Positions 45,226 to 52,925 of a DNA stretch of 64,000 bases are shown here, piece by piece. This DNA comes from Alteraurantiacibacter aestuarii (GTDB lineage Bacteria; Pseudomonadota; Alphaproteobacteria; Sphingomonadales; Sphingomonadaceae), in NCBI RefSeq assembly GCF_009827405.1, contig NZ_WTYY01000002.1, positions 558,001-622,000 of the forward strand, read 5' to 3'. The notes under the pieces are model-generated. The model was not told the DNA's origin. It did not search any database and was given only the letters and a program-made list of their open reading frames with translations. A program made the translations under genes and the position numbers. Position 1 is the stretch's first letter. Each line of letters opens with the position of its first letter.

Positions 45226-46988
45226 CGGCACTGGACCGGCAAAGCGCAGGCGCGATCGCGGCACAGGTAAATGGCGGCAAGACCACTGCGCTCGCCGTGG
45301 CGGAAGAAGTTCTTGCCCGCCTTTGCGCCTATGATGCGGTGCAGCCGCGGATCTGGATCAGCCGCGCCGCGCCAGAGGACATTCTCGCCGCCGCGCGCGC
45401 CGTGGACGCGCGTATTGCGCTGAAAGAACACCTCCCGCTTGCGGGCGTGCCCTTTGCCATCAAGGACAATATCGACGCGGAAGGGTTCGAGACGACTGCA
45501 GCCTGCCCGGCCTTCGCCTATACGCCAGCCGCATCTGCCAGCGTGGTCCACAAGCTGGTGGAAGCTGGCGCGATCTGCATTGGCAAGACCAATCTGGACC
45601 AGTTTGCCACCGGACTTGTCGGCGTGCGCAGCCCATATGGCATTCCGCGCAATGCCTATAACCTCGCTTATGTCAGCGGCGGATCAAGCTCGGGTTCGGC
45701 GGTCGCCGTCGCGGCGGGCCTCGTCGCATTCTCGCTGGGAACCGATACGGCGGGATCGGGCCGGGTGCCTGCTGCCTTCAACCACCTGGTCGGACTGAAG
45801 CCGAGCAAGGGGCGGTGGAGCACGCGCGGCCTGGTCCCCGCCTGCCGGACGCTGGATTGCATCACCGTATTTGCCGACAGCGTGGCAGACGCGCGCCTGG
45901 TGGACAATGTAATCGCCGGTTTCGATCCGGCGGATCCCTTCTCGAAGCCGCTATCCGACCGCCCGCTCCAGCCCCGGCGCATCGGCGTGCCGCGCCGCGA
46001 TCAGCGCGCATGGTTTGGCGACAGCCAGTCCGAATATCTCTACGATGCGGCGCTCACCCGGCTGGGCAAAGATGCGCAGATCGTCGAGCTGGATATCGCG
46101 CCGCTGGATGAGGCGGCGAGCCTGCTGTACAGCGGCCCGTGGGTGGCCGAGCGAACCGCAGCCATCGCAGAGCTGCTGGGCAGCGACCCGGATGCCATCG
46201 ATGAAACTGTCCGCCGCGTGGTTGCGCCCGGAGCAGACATCACGGCGGTGGAATTGTTCAACGGCATCTACCGTCTCGCCGAACTGCAGCGCCATGCGGA
46301 TGAGATGTGGCAGCAGGTCGACATGCTGGCCTTTCCCACCACCGGTACCACGTACCGGGTGGCGGAATTGCTGGCCAGCCCGATCGCGCTGAACAGCAAT
46401 CTTGGGCGCTATACAAATTTCGTCAACCTGCTCGACATGGCCGCAATTGCCGTGCCGACCGGCGTCCGCAGCAACGGCACCGGCTTTGGCATAACGCTGA
46501 TCGGCCCGGCCAGTACCGACATCGGCCTGATGTCGGCAGCCGAAACCTACCTTGCGGCGGCGGACCTGCCCGCTCCGCCCCCACTCGATTTGGAGGGAAG
46601 AATGGAAAGCGTGAAACTTGCTGTCGTTGGCGCGCACCTGAAGGACATGCCGCTGCACTGGCAGCTGACTTCGCGCGATGCACGCTTCATCGGTGCGTTC
46701 CAGACCGCGCCCACCTACCGCCTTTACGCCATGGCCGACAGCGTGCCGGCCAAACCGGCGCTTGTCCACAGCGAGGACGGGTCCGGTATCGCAGTCGAAG
46801 TCTATGAGCTCGACGTTGCCGCCTTCGGAAGTTTCGTTGCCGAGGTTCCTGCGCCACTGGCCATTGGAACGGTCACGCTGGCCGATGGCAGCAGCGTGAA
46901 AGGCTTCGTCGCGGAGCCTCGCGCGACGGTTGGTGCAGAGGATATCACCGATCTTGGCGGGTGGCGGGCCTACATTGACAGGGGCTGA
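45222..46988 (+). CDS. atzF: allophanate hydrolase, amidase signature family
   Basis: 588 residues. The N-terminal amidase domain has a Ser-cisSer-Lys triad: Lys81 in FAIKDNID, Ser155 in VSGGSSSGSA, Ser179 in GTDTAGSGR. The C-terminal domain (about 465-588; VKLAVVGAHLKDMPLHWQLT, GAFQTAPTYRLYAM) is specific to allophanate hydrolases with the decarboxylating extension. It converts allophanate to two ammonia and two CO2, the last step of the pathway. Last gene of the operon. Confidence 0.94.
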   Translation: MTALDRQSAGAIAAQVNGGKTTALAVAEEVLARLCAYDAVQPRIWISRAAPEDILAAARAVDARIALKEHLPLAGVPFAIKDNIDAEGFETTAACPAFAYTPAASASVVHKLVEAGAICIGKTNLDQFATGLVGVRSPYGIPRNAYNLAYVSGGSSSGSAVAVAAGLVAFSLGTDTAGSGRVPAAFNHLVGLKPSKGRWSTRGLVPACRTLDCITVFADSVADARLVDNVIAGFDPADPFSKPLSDRPLQPRRIGVPRRDQRAWFGDSQSEYLYDAALTRLGKDAQIVELDIAPLDEAASLLYSGPWVAERTAAIAELLGSDPDAIDETVRRVVAPGADITAVELFNGIYRLAELQRHADEMWQQVDMLAFPTTGTTYRVAELLASPIALNSNLGRYTNFVNLLDMAAIAVPTGVRSNGTGFGITLIGPASTDIGLMSAAETYLAAADLPAPPPLDLEGRMESVKLAVVGAHLKDMPLHWQLTSRDARFIGAFQTAPTYRLYAMADSVPAKPALVHSEDGSGIAVEVYELDVAAFGSFVAEVPAPLAIGTVTLADGSSVKGFVAEPRATVGAEDITDLGGWRAYIDRG

Positions 46989-47033
46989 GGCCGTGCCTGA
47001 CGCTGCCGGGCGCAATTTTGGCACTTTAAGTTC

Positions 47034-47063
47034 GTTATTACTCTTGACGCGTTCGTTAATATC
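47034..47063 (+). promoter_or_regulatory. dyad site d (regulon motif) upstream of hydroxylase copy 2
   Basis: GTTATTAC, 14 bases including TTGACG, then TTAATATC. A TAGCCT lies 16 bases after the TTGACG. Its core is nearly identical to site a of the paralogous hydroxylase on the other side of the cluster. The gene start is about 200 bases downstream, leaving a long leader with no other visible element. Confidence 0.6.
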
Positions 47064-47266
47064 GATAGCCTGACCAGCAACAGAAACATAAGAACACGTT
47101 TGCCGGGAGAGATTCTTTAGGAGACCGGGCCGATTGTCGGTCTGGCCATACGGAGTCCGCCGATGAATTACGCACGGAACGACGACACGAGGCTCGCAAA
47201 TTGTCAGCCCCCCGTCCTGCGTGCGACGGTTCGGATCTCCAGACTCTCGAAAGCGGGGTAAGGACG

Positions 47267-48259
47267 ATGGACGGTGTTCTGGTAGGCAAAAGGATCATCG
47301 GGGCACAGGCTCCGGTAACCATTGGCTGGGAAAACATTCCGCGCGTTGAAGGCGGTCCGGTGAAGCGCTTTATCTTCACCTATTTCCAGCCGGTCATGTT
47401 CTTCGCGGCAATCCTGTTCTGGTATTACGCGCCCAATTCCATCGCCGTGGCATCAACAGCGATCGGCATTGGCATCGCCTTCAGGGTGCTGTTGCTGGCG
47501 CTCGAATGGGTCAACCCCCGCCACAAGAGCTGGACCCTGACCTGGAAGGAACTGATTACCGACCTCTTCTATGTCGGCCTCGGCTACACCGTCCTGCGCA
47601 TGGTCGATGCCTACATTGGCGATGGCGTGATTATCGATGCAATCCTGAGCTCCTATGACTGGAGCAAGCTGGACTGGTTCACCAGCATGCCGCTGCTGCT
47701 GCAGGCGATCCTGATCTCTTTCATGTTCGATTTCGGCCAGTACTGGATGCATCGCGGCATGCACAACTGGTATCCGCTGTGGGCGACCCATGCCCCCCAT
47801 CACTACATTACCCAGTTGAACATCAACAAAGGCGCAGTCGGCAATCCGATAGAGCTGTTCCTGATCGGTTTGGGCATCGGCGGATTCTTCGATTTCCTGC
47901 CGCGGGCCGTACTGCTTGCAGGCGCATTTGGCATGACTGTCAGCATTTACCAGCACATCAACGTGCGGTTCAACACACCGGCCTGGTGGCGCTTCCTGTT
48001 CAACACGACCGAGCACCACAGCGTGCATCACTCGCAGGACTATGAAGCGACGCGCAGCAATTATTCCGGCACCTGGATCATAATCGATCGCATGTTCGGC
48101 ACCTGCATCGATGGCGAGGCGGAGCTGCTGGGGATGGAAGGTGGCCGGCGCATGCCAGTCCACGAGACGATGCTTTACACCCCCAGGGAATGGTACCGGG
48201 CCGGTCGCAAGTGGCTGCGCAAGCGCTTGCCCCAGCCCACTGCCGTTCCTGCCGAATAG
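47267..48259 (+). CDS. membrane di-iron hydroxylase, sterol desaturase/fatty acid hydroxylase superfamily (copy 2)
   Basis: 330 residues from the ATG following GTAAGGACG; an ATG 22 codons upstream gives a hydrophilic extension and is less likely. His boxes are HRGMH at 162-166, HAPHH at 175-179 and HHSVHH at 250-255, with hydrophobic segments before and between them. It is a paralogue of the 32.2-kb gene and shares the same promoter dyad, which implies joint expression. It should hydroxylate or desaturate a lipid-like or alkyl substrate at the inner membrane. Confidence 0.86.
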   Translation: MDGVLVGKRIIGAQAPVTIGWENIPRVEGGPVKRFIFTYFQPVMFFAAILFWYYAPNSIAVASTAIGIGIAFRVLLLALEWVNPRHKSWTLTWKELITDLFYVGLGYTVLRMVDAYIGDGVIIDAILSSYDWSKLDWFTSMPLLLQAILISFMFDFGQYWMHRGMHNWYPLWATHAPHHYITQLNINKGAVGNPIELFLIGLGIGGFFDFLPRAVLLAGAFGMTVSIYQHINVRFNTPAWWRFLFNTTEHHSVHHSQDYEATRSNYSGTWIIIDRMFGTCIDGEAELLGMEGGRRMPVHETMLYTPREWYRAGRKWLRKRLPQPTAVPAE

Positions 48260-48344
48260 GCCCAGGCCGCACCTCGACCAAGCCCCTGTAACGCGTTTGC
48301 CAGCCGCTTTTCCCGCTCCCTGAGCGCGGAAAGCAGGCTGACGC

Positions 48345-49043
48345 ATGCCCGGTAACCTGCTGGAGAATGTCCAAGTGAAACTACCCCTGATCGAACGGAT
48401 CTGGCATGTGGACGGCTCGCTGGAGCTTGATCCGCCCCGGTCTGCGGCAGATGCGTTCGACAGGCTCAGCCCGCTGCTGGAGGCGAGCGGCACGACCTTT
48501 GAGATCGACGGCGATACGCTGACATACACCAAGGAAAATCCCGCAGCGCAGGACAAGCTGGCGACCTTCACCCGCGGTACGCTGCAGCTTGTCGAGCAAT
48601 CCGGCAGATCAAAGCTGTTCTACAAGCTGTCCAGCCCGGCATTGCTGATGTGCTTTCTGGCCCCGTTGCTGTTCCTCGGCTTTGCCCAGGCCATGATCCT
48701 GATCAACGATCTGGAGAAGCCTGCAACCGAAGCCAGGGCGGATGCCGCCGAAGAGGATGAGCAAGAGGACGAAGTAAAGCCACTACACCCGCTCGATGTG
48801 TTCCTTGGCGCGCCCGCGCCCGAGAAACCTGAAGACAAGAAGGAGGAGGAAGAGGACGAAGACAAAGGCCATTCGCCCACTCCTGCCTATGTCTTCGCCG
48901 CGCTTTTTGCCGCACTTTACGTGGTAGGCCGCATTCTCGAGCCGTGGCTTGTGCGGCGGCATTTCAGCAAGGCATTGTCCGGCAATCCCGAATTCAGCGA
49001 TGCGAAGAACACCCAGCATACCGGGGCGCAACACCCCAGTTGA
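48345..49043 (+). CDS. two-helix membrane protein with an acidic loop, unknown function
   Basis: 232 residues. A cytoplasmic-looking N-terminal region of about 85 residues (WHVDGSLELDPP, FEIDGDTLTYTKENPAAQDK) is followed by a membrane helix (ALLMCFLAPLLFLGFAQAMI), a highly acidic and lysine-rich loop (EEDEQEDEVK, EDKKEEEEDEDKG), and a second helix (YVFAALFAALYVVGRIL). The ATG at 48345 has only AGG upstream; a GTG at 48375 preceded by GGAG is an equally good start. No family was recognised. Confidence 0.6.
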   Translation: MPGNLLENVQVKLPLIERIWHVDGSLELDPPRSAADAFDRLSPLLEASGTTFEIDGDTLTYTKENPAAQDKLATFTRGTLQLVEQSGRSKLFYKLSSPALLMCFLAPLLFLGFAQAMILINDLEKPATEARADAAEEDEQEDEVKPLHPLDVFLGAPAPEKPEDKKEEEEDEDKGHSPTPAYVFAALFAALYVVGRILEPWLVRRHFSKALSGNPEFSDAKNTQHTGAQHPS

Positions 49044-49131
49044 TCCACCCCTTCCACCCATCACGAAAACCGCGGACCCGGATCCGCCCCAATTGCAGCG
49101 CGGCCAGTGCCAGCTGAACGGAGACTATCAA

Positions 49132-49449
49132 ATGATCACCCTGCACATCGAAGACCTCAAGGGCGAAACGCGAGCCATCACAGTATCGCCGGAAGGATCG
49201 CTGATGGAGGCCATCCGCGACAACGGCTTTGAGGACTTGCTGGCTGCGTGCGGAGGCTGCTGCTCTTGCGCCACCTGCCATGTGGTGATCGATCCCGCGT
49301 CCGTTCTTCCATTGCCCGCCATGGCCGCCGACGAGGACAGCCTGCTAGATGGATCGGATCATCGGCAGGAAAGCTCCCGCCTGTCATGCCAGATCCCGTT
49401 GAGCAGTGAGCTTGACGGACTGAAGTTGCGCATCGCGGAAGCGGATTGA
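49132..49449 (+). CDS. [2Fe-2S] ferredoxin, adrenodoxin/putidaredoxin type
   Basis: 105 residues after GGAG. Cluster ligands follow C-x5-C-x2-C...C: Cys40, Cys46, Cys49 and Cys86. Two extra cysteines (43 and 44) sit inside the loop, where most relatives have Ser or Gly. Proteins of this type deliver electrons to bacterial P450s, and a CYP199-like P450 lies 3.5 kb away on the other strand. No ferredoxin reductase gene is present in the window. Confidence 0.9.
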   Translation: MITLHIEDLKGETRAITVSPEGSLMEAIRDNGFEDLLAACGGCCSCATCHVVIDPASVLPLPAMAADEDSLLDGSDHRQESSRLSCQIPLSSELDGLKLRIAEAD

Positions 49450-49648
49450 GCGGCGCGAGGCATTCCGCCCACGCGACCTTCACAGCCGGGATTGGCATGC
49501 AAGAAATCCCCCTGTCGCCCCGTCAGGAGTTCGTGTGCCTGATCGCGAGATTCGATTACATTTACTTATCAGCAACTTAAATGGTGGAGCTGTCAGTCTA
49601 ATCGCAAATCGTCTCCGATCGGCGCAGCTATCGCTAGGGCGTCAGACC

Positions 49649-49820
49649 TCAGGCCATGAGGTTCTGCCACTCGGCCAGGGCGAGCGAGTGGCAGGTCTTG
49701 CAAGTTCGTCGGTCGACGAGGTGGCGTTGCGGGCTGGTGGGTTTGCGAGTTCTGGGCATGACAACTGCCCTGCCCTCGTCCGCTCACTTTTCAATCAGGT
49801 GCGTTTGGTCTGACAGCGCC
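49649..49820 (-). mobile_element. IS6-family end remnant
   Basis: Read on the minus strand, 49820 onward gives GCGCTGTCAGACCAAACGCA, then after about 40 bases the transposase start MPRTRKP (ATG at 49759). This layout and sequence match the IS6-type ends at 62.9 and 63.9 kb. The frame continues only 36 codons to a stop at 49649 and loses similarity after the first ten, so only the element's tip remains. It overlaps the end of the gene at 49784. Confidence 0.6.
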
Positions 49821-50632
49821 GGCACCAGCCTTGCTTGCCCGCTGCCGTCTCCTCCTCCGGATGACATTACCCTCGTGACCGGTCCAAAGTCCTCCAATGG
49901 CAGCGAGGCAAGTGCGTTTACGATCGGATATTGGGTAGGCATCTGTTCCCAGCTTGCACCGCGGAATTCAAACTTCCCTTCACCTCTCTCTACCGACCGG
50001 ATTTCCGTATCCGGGCCATCGGATGCTGTAATCGTGAGGTAATGTGCATCCGATGCCTGGGGATCACCCGTGGTGGGAACATATTTTTCAAACACCATTG
50101 GCATTGGCGATGGTGCCGAGGCTGCCTCTTCGAAGGCGGCAGCCTGGAAATCGAAGAAGCGGTGGCCATCCCAGGATGCCGTGCATCGCCATTGCTCATC
50201 GCGTTCGGCAGATACCGAAATATCGGCAAATATCTTTGACCAACCCAGCTCTTCGCGCCCCGTGATGATCGGGTCAGCCATGTTCTCCCACACCACGGGG
50301 ACGAAGTAACCTGACTGCTGTTTCTGACGCTGCATCCAGCGTGCTGGTATCCGCACCATCAGGATGTCATATCCACGCCCCGCAAGCCATCCGATGTTGT
50401 GGAAGCTCATGACGCAAACTTCGAGGCGGGCTTCTTCGCCGAGCACCAGACCTTCAGGCAGGAATTGCGCCAGTTGATCCGGATCGGTCCGAGCGGACAT
50501 GGTGCAGGCCGCAATCTCCTTTTCGTAGCGGCGGTGGCGCTGGTGAACAGGAAGGTTGCGAGGGCCGGGAGCATACCCGAAGCATCGCGGCATGCGATAT
50601 TTCGGGTCAAGGCCTTCATCCTGTTTCGGCAT
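49784..50632 (-). CDS. acetoacetate decarboxylase-like enzyme
   Basis: 282 residues. The segment NMADPIITGREELGWSKIFA corresponds to the acetoacetate decarboxylase core; Lys133 is in the place of the Schiff-base lysine. Other members of the superfamily act as hydratases or aldolases on oxo-acids, so the reaction is uncertain. It is the last gene of the large catabolic operon, 22 bases after the FAH-family gene. The last nine codons and the stop come from the IS6-like end, so the C-terminus is probably not the original one. Confidence 0.78.
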   Translation of the reverse strand: MPKQDEGLDPKYRMPRCFGYAPGPRNLPVHQRHRRYEKEIAACTMSARTDPDQLAQFLPEGLVLGEEARLEVCVMSFHNIGWLAGRGYDILMVRIPARWMQRQKQQSGYFVPVVWENMADPIITGREELGWSKIFADISVSAERDEQWRCTASWDGHRFFDFQAAAFEEAASAPSPMPMVFEKYVPTTGDPQASDAHYLTITASDGPDTEIRSVERGEGKFEFRGASWEQMPTQYPIVNALASLPLEDFGPVTRVMSSGGGDGSGQARLVPALSDQTHLIEK

Positions 50633-50654
50633 CAGTGCTCAACCCTGTTTGGCC

Positions 50655-51614
50655 TCAAGACTTCTTGCTCGATATTGCGACCACCTGCTGATCGATTGCG
50701 CCAAATGGCGCTGCACCAGAGGTTGCGCGCGCTTCCATCCGCACCTTGTCACCAAAGCGCATGAAGCCGGTCTTGGCCTTTCCATCTGCGATCATCTCGA
50801 TTGCGCGAACTTCGGAAATGCAGCTTGACCCGACTTCGGCATAGTTGACGTTGGACACTGTTCCAGATCCGATGATCGTGCCTGCCACCAGATCGCGGGT
50901 CAGGGCAGCATGGGCAACAAGCTCGTGAAAGCCGAATTGCATCGCCCTGCCGTTGGCGTGACCGAATGCCTTGCCATTCCATTCTATGTGCAAATCCAGC
51001 CCCACCCGCCCGTCTTGCCAGGCTGAACCCAGCACTTCAGGCGTGACCGCAAAGGGCGCCATCGAACACGCGGGCTTGGCCTGTACCCAGCCAAAACCTG
51101 TCTTCATCTCGACCGGGGCGATCGCGCGCAAGGACCAGTCGTTGATCTGAACGATCAGCTTGATGTGCTTCAGCGCATCGTCTGCACTGGTTCCCATCGG
51201 GACATGGTCCACAATCACGCCGAACTCGCCTTCGAAATCGATGCCATCATCCTCGCTTGGGAGGGGCACGTCGTCGGTCGGGCCATAGAAGCGATCGGAC
51301 ATGCCCTGATACATCAGGGGCCGATCGGATTCGATCGGATCGTGGCCAAGAGCGATCTGCATCAGGTCGGCATGGGTCGGGAAAACGGAACCATCGAGCC
51401 ATTGCCATGCCCGCGGCAACGGTGCGGTAAGCGATGCCGGATCGAGCAGCTGAGGAAAGTCACTGACTCCGGCGGCGGCCTCTACGAAAGCCGGCCAGTC
51501 CTCAATAGCTTGCTGCAGGGTTGGCAGAGGTGCGGCAGCAAAGCGATCATATGCGGGAGACACCAGAACAAGGCGCCCGTCCCGCGTCCCGTCGTGCAAT
51601 GTAGCAAGGATCAT
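50655..51614 (-). CDS. fumarylacetoacetate hydrolase-family protein
   Basis: 319 residues. The FAH fold's metal and active-site segments are visible: DFEGEFGVIVD with Glu128/Glu130, VQINDWSLRAI, TGFGWVQAKPACSMAPFAVT and IIGSGTVSNVN. Family members hydrolyse C-C bonds of 3,5-diketo acids such as fumarylpyruvate, or act as hydratases in ring-cleavage pathways. It starts two bases before the cupin stop position, so it is part of the same transcript. This supports an aromatic ring-cleavage role for the cluster. Confidence 0.88.
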   Translation of the reverse strand: MILATLHDGTRDGRLVLVSPAYDRFAAAPLPTLQQAIEDWPAFVEAAAGVSDFPQLLDPASLTAPLPRAWQWLDGSVFPTHADLMQIALGHDPIESDRPLMYQGMSDRFYGPTDDVPLPSEDDGIDFEGEFGVIVDHVPMGTSADDALKHIKLIVQINDWSLRAIAPVEMKTGFGWVQAKPACSMAPFAVTPEVLGSAWQDGRVGLDLHIEWNGKAFGHANGRAMQFGFHELVAHAALTRDLVAGTIIGSGTVSNVNYAEVGSSCISEVRAIEMIADGKAKTGFMRFGDKVRMEARATSGAAPFGAIDQQVVAISSKKS

Positions 51615-51616
51615 CG

Positions 51617-52186
51617 TCAGCCTTTCAGCGCGGGATCGAATTCACCATCGATCAGGATGAAGGCGATGCGGCAATTCTTGTCAGAGCGATTGGCCCAGCC
51701 ATGGTTGGTGCCGCGCTGGATCACGATGTCACCCGGACGAACGGTGGTTTCGCCCTCGTCCATGATCAACACGACTTCGCCTTCCAGAACGATGCCGTAA
51801 TCGATCGTCTCCGTACGATGCATATGGGCATGGCGAGATTCCTTGCCGGTGAAGGATGATGCATCGGCCGCACCAATCTCCGCAAAATGCGCCTTGGCTT
51901 CCTCGGGCGTCATATCCTTGAAGCTGTCATCGTCCGGCGGAATATCCAGCACACGAATGCGCGTGCCGTTTTTTGGCGCGGCGAGCAGGATGCCGTCTTC
52001 GTCTGGCTCTCCCGATGAAGCGTCTATCGGAGCAGGCGTGGCGCGTGTGTTCCATACCTCATGGAACACCGGCCCGGTTGCACCGCCAACCTGTTTGTAA
52101 CGCGGAACCGGGCCATCCTCCTGGATGATCGCTTGCCCGCTGGCGTCATGGCCGGTGACAATGCGCCGGGTTGGTCCTGTCATCAT
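51617..52186 (-). CDS. cupin-domain protein
   Basis: 189 residues from the first of two adjacent ATGs, after GAGAGGA. A single C-terminal cupin barrel has metal-binding candidates His121, His123 and His162 (HAHMHRTETIDYGIVLEGEV, PGDIVIQRGTNHGWANR). Its length is about half that of gentisate dioxygenase, so a small-cupin isomerase, thiolesterase-like or auxiliary function is more likely. It sits between the glutathione transferase and FAH genes. Confidence 0.8.
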   Translation of the reverse strand: MMTGPTRRIVTGHDASGQAIIQEDGPVPRYKQVGGATGPVFHEVWNTRATPAPIDASSGEPDEDGILLAAPKNGTRIRVLDIPPDDDSFKDMTPEEAKAHFAEIGAADASSFTGKESRHAHMHRTETIDYGIVLEGEVVLIMDEGETTVRPGDIVIQRGTNHGWANRSDKNCRIAFILIDGEFDPALKG

Positions 52187-52226
52187 GGTTTCATCCTCTC
52201 GATGTGCTTTTACCGCGCAAGCGGCT

Positions 52227-52925
52227 TCATGTCTTGGGTGCGGGCGGCGGCGTGAAGAGGAGACCGCGCGCTTTGAGTTCTGCCTGCGCCTCTTCCTCGC
52301 GCGCCAAGGCGGCCTGGGCGCAGGGCCTTTGCGAGGCGCATACATAATGTTGCTGCAGCGCCGGATAATCATCTGCTTCGAAACCTGCACCGGTTATACG
52401 GAACCATATCCACCCAAGATATGCGTCAAGGATCGACCATTCCTCCCCCAGCATCCATGGCTGGCCAGCCAATCGCTGCTCCAGCGGAGCAAGCTGCATT
52501 GTCAGACCCTCTTCCGCTTTCGCCCGGATGCGCGGAGCATCTGCAGGGTCAGTCGATATCATCGGCGACATCACGAAGCGGGTGACCAGCGGGTGCAGAT
52601 CGCTGGAGCAACGGAAAAGTTCGGTAAGTATGCCTGCTCGTCCGGCGGCATCATCTGGCTGGGGCAACAGACCAGCATCGGGATAAGTCTGCGCCAGATA
52701 GCTGAGGATCGCGCCATTTTGCACGATCACGCCATGCTGGGTTTCCAGCGCAGGAACCTTGCCCGAAGGGTTCACTGCCAGAAATTCCGGCTTGCGGTGT
52801 TCGCCCGCCATGAAAGCGATGAGGCGGGTTTCGAACGGCAAGCCGATCTCCTCCAGCGCGGTCAATGTCACGCGGGCGCAGGTTTGCGGCGCGAAGTGGA
52901 GGATGGGCGAAGCGCTCACAGTCAT
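52227..52925 (-). CDS. glutathione S-transferase
   Basis: 232 residues from an ATG that overlaps the P450 stop (ATGA). The N-terminal thioredoxin-like domain has APQTCARVTLTALEEIGLPF (active-site Thr/Cys region) and NPSGKVPALETQHGVIVQNG with the cis-Pro and the glutathione Glu/Asn site. The C-terminal helical domain follows. In a ring-cleavage cluster it may isomerise maleyl-type intermediates or remove a substituent by thiol attack; the sequence does not decide. Confidence 0.87.
   Translation of the reverse strand: MTVSASPILHFAPQTCARVTLTALEEIGLPFETRLIAFMAGEHRKPEFLAVNPSGKVPALETQHGVIVQNGAILSYLAQTYPDAGLLPQPDDAAGRAGILTELFRCSSDLHPLVTRFVMSPMISTDPADAPRIRAKAEEGLTMQLAPLEQRLAGQPWMLGEEWSILDAYLGWIWFRITGAGFEADDYPALQQHYVCASQRPCAQAALAREEEAQAELKARGLLFTPPPAPKT

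Noticed and set aside
49649-49759. CKTCH heme c-like motif in a 36-codon frame
   Set aside because: The frame starts at an IS6 transposase ATG and runs into unrelated sequence; no signal peptide or cytochrome fold, so the motif is probably chance.
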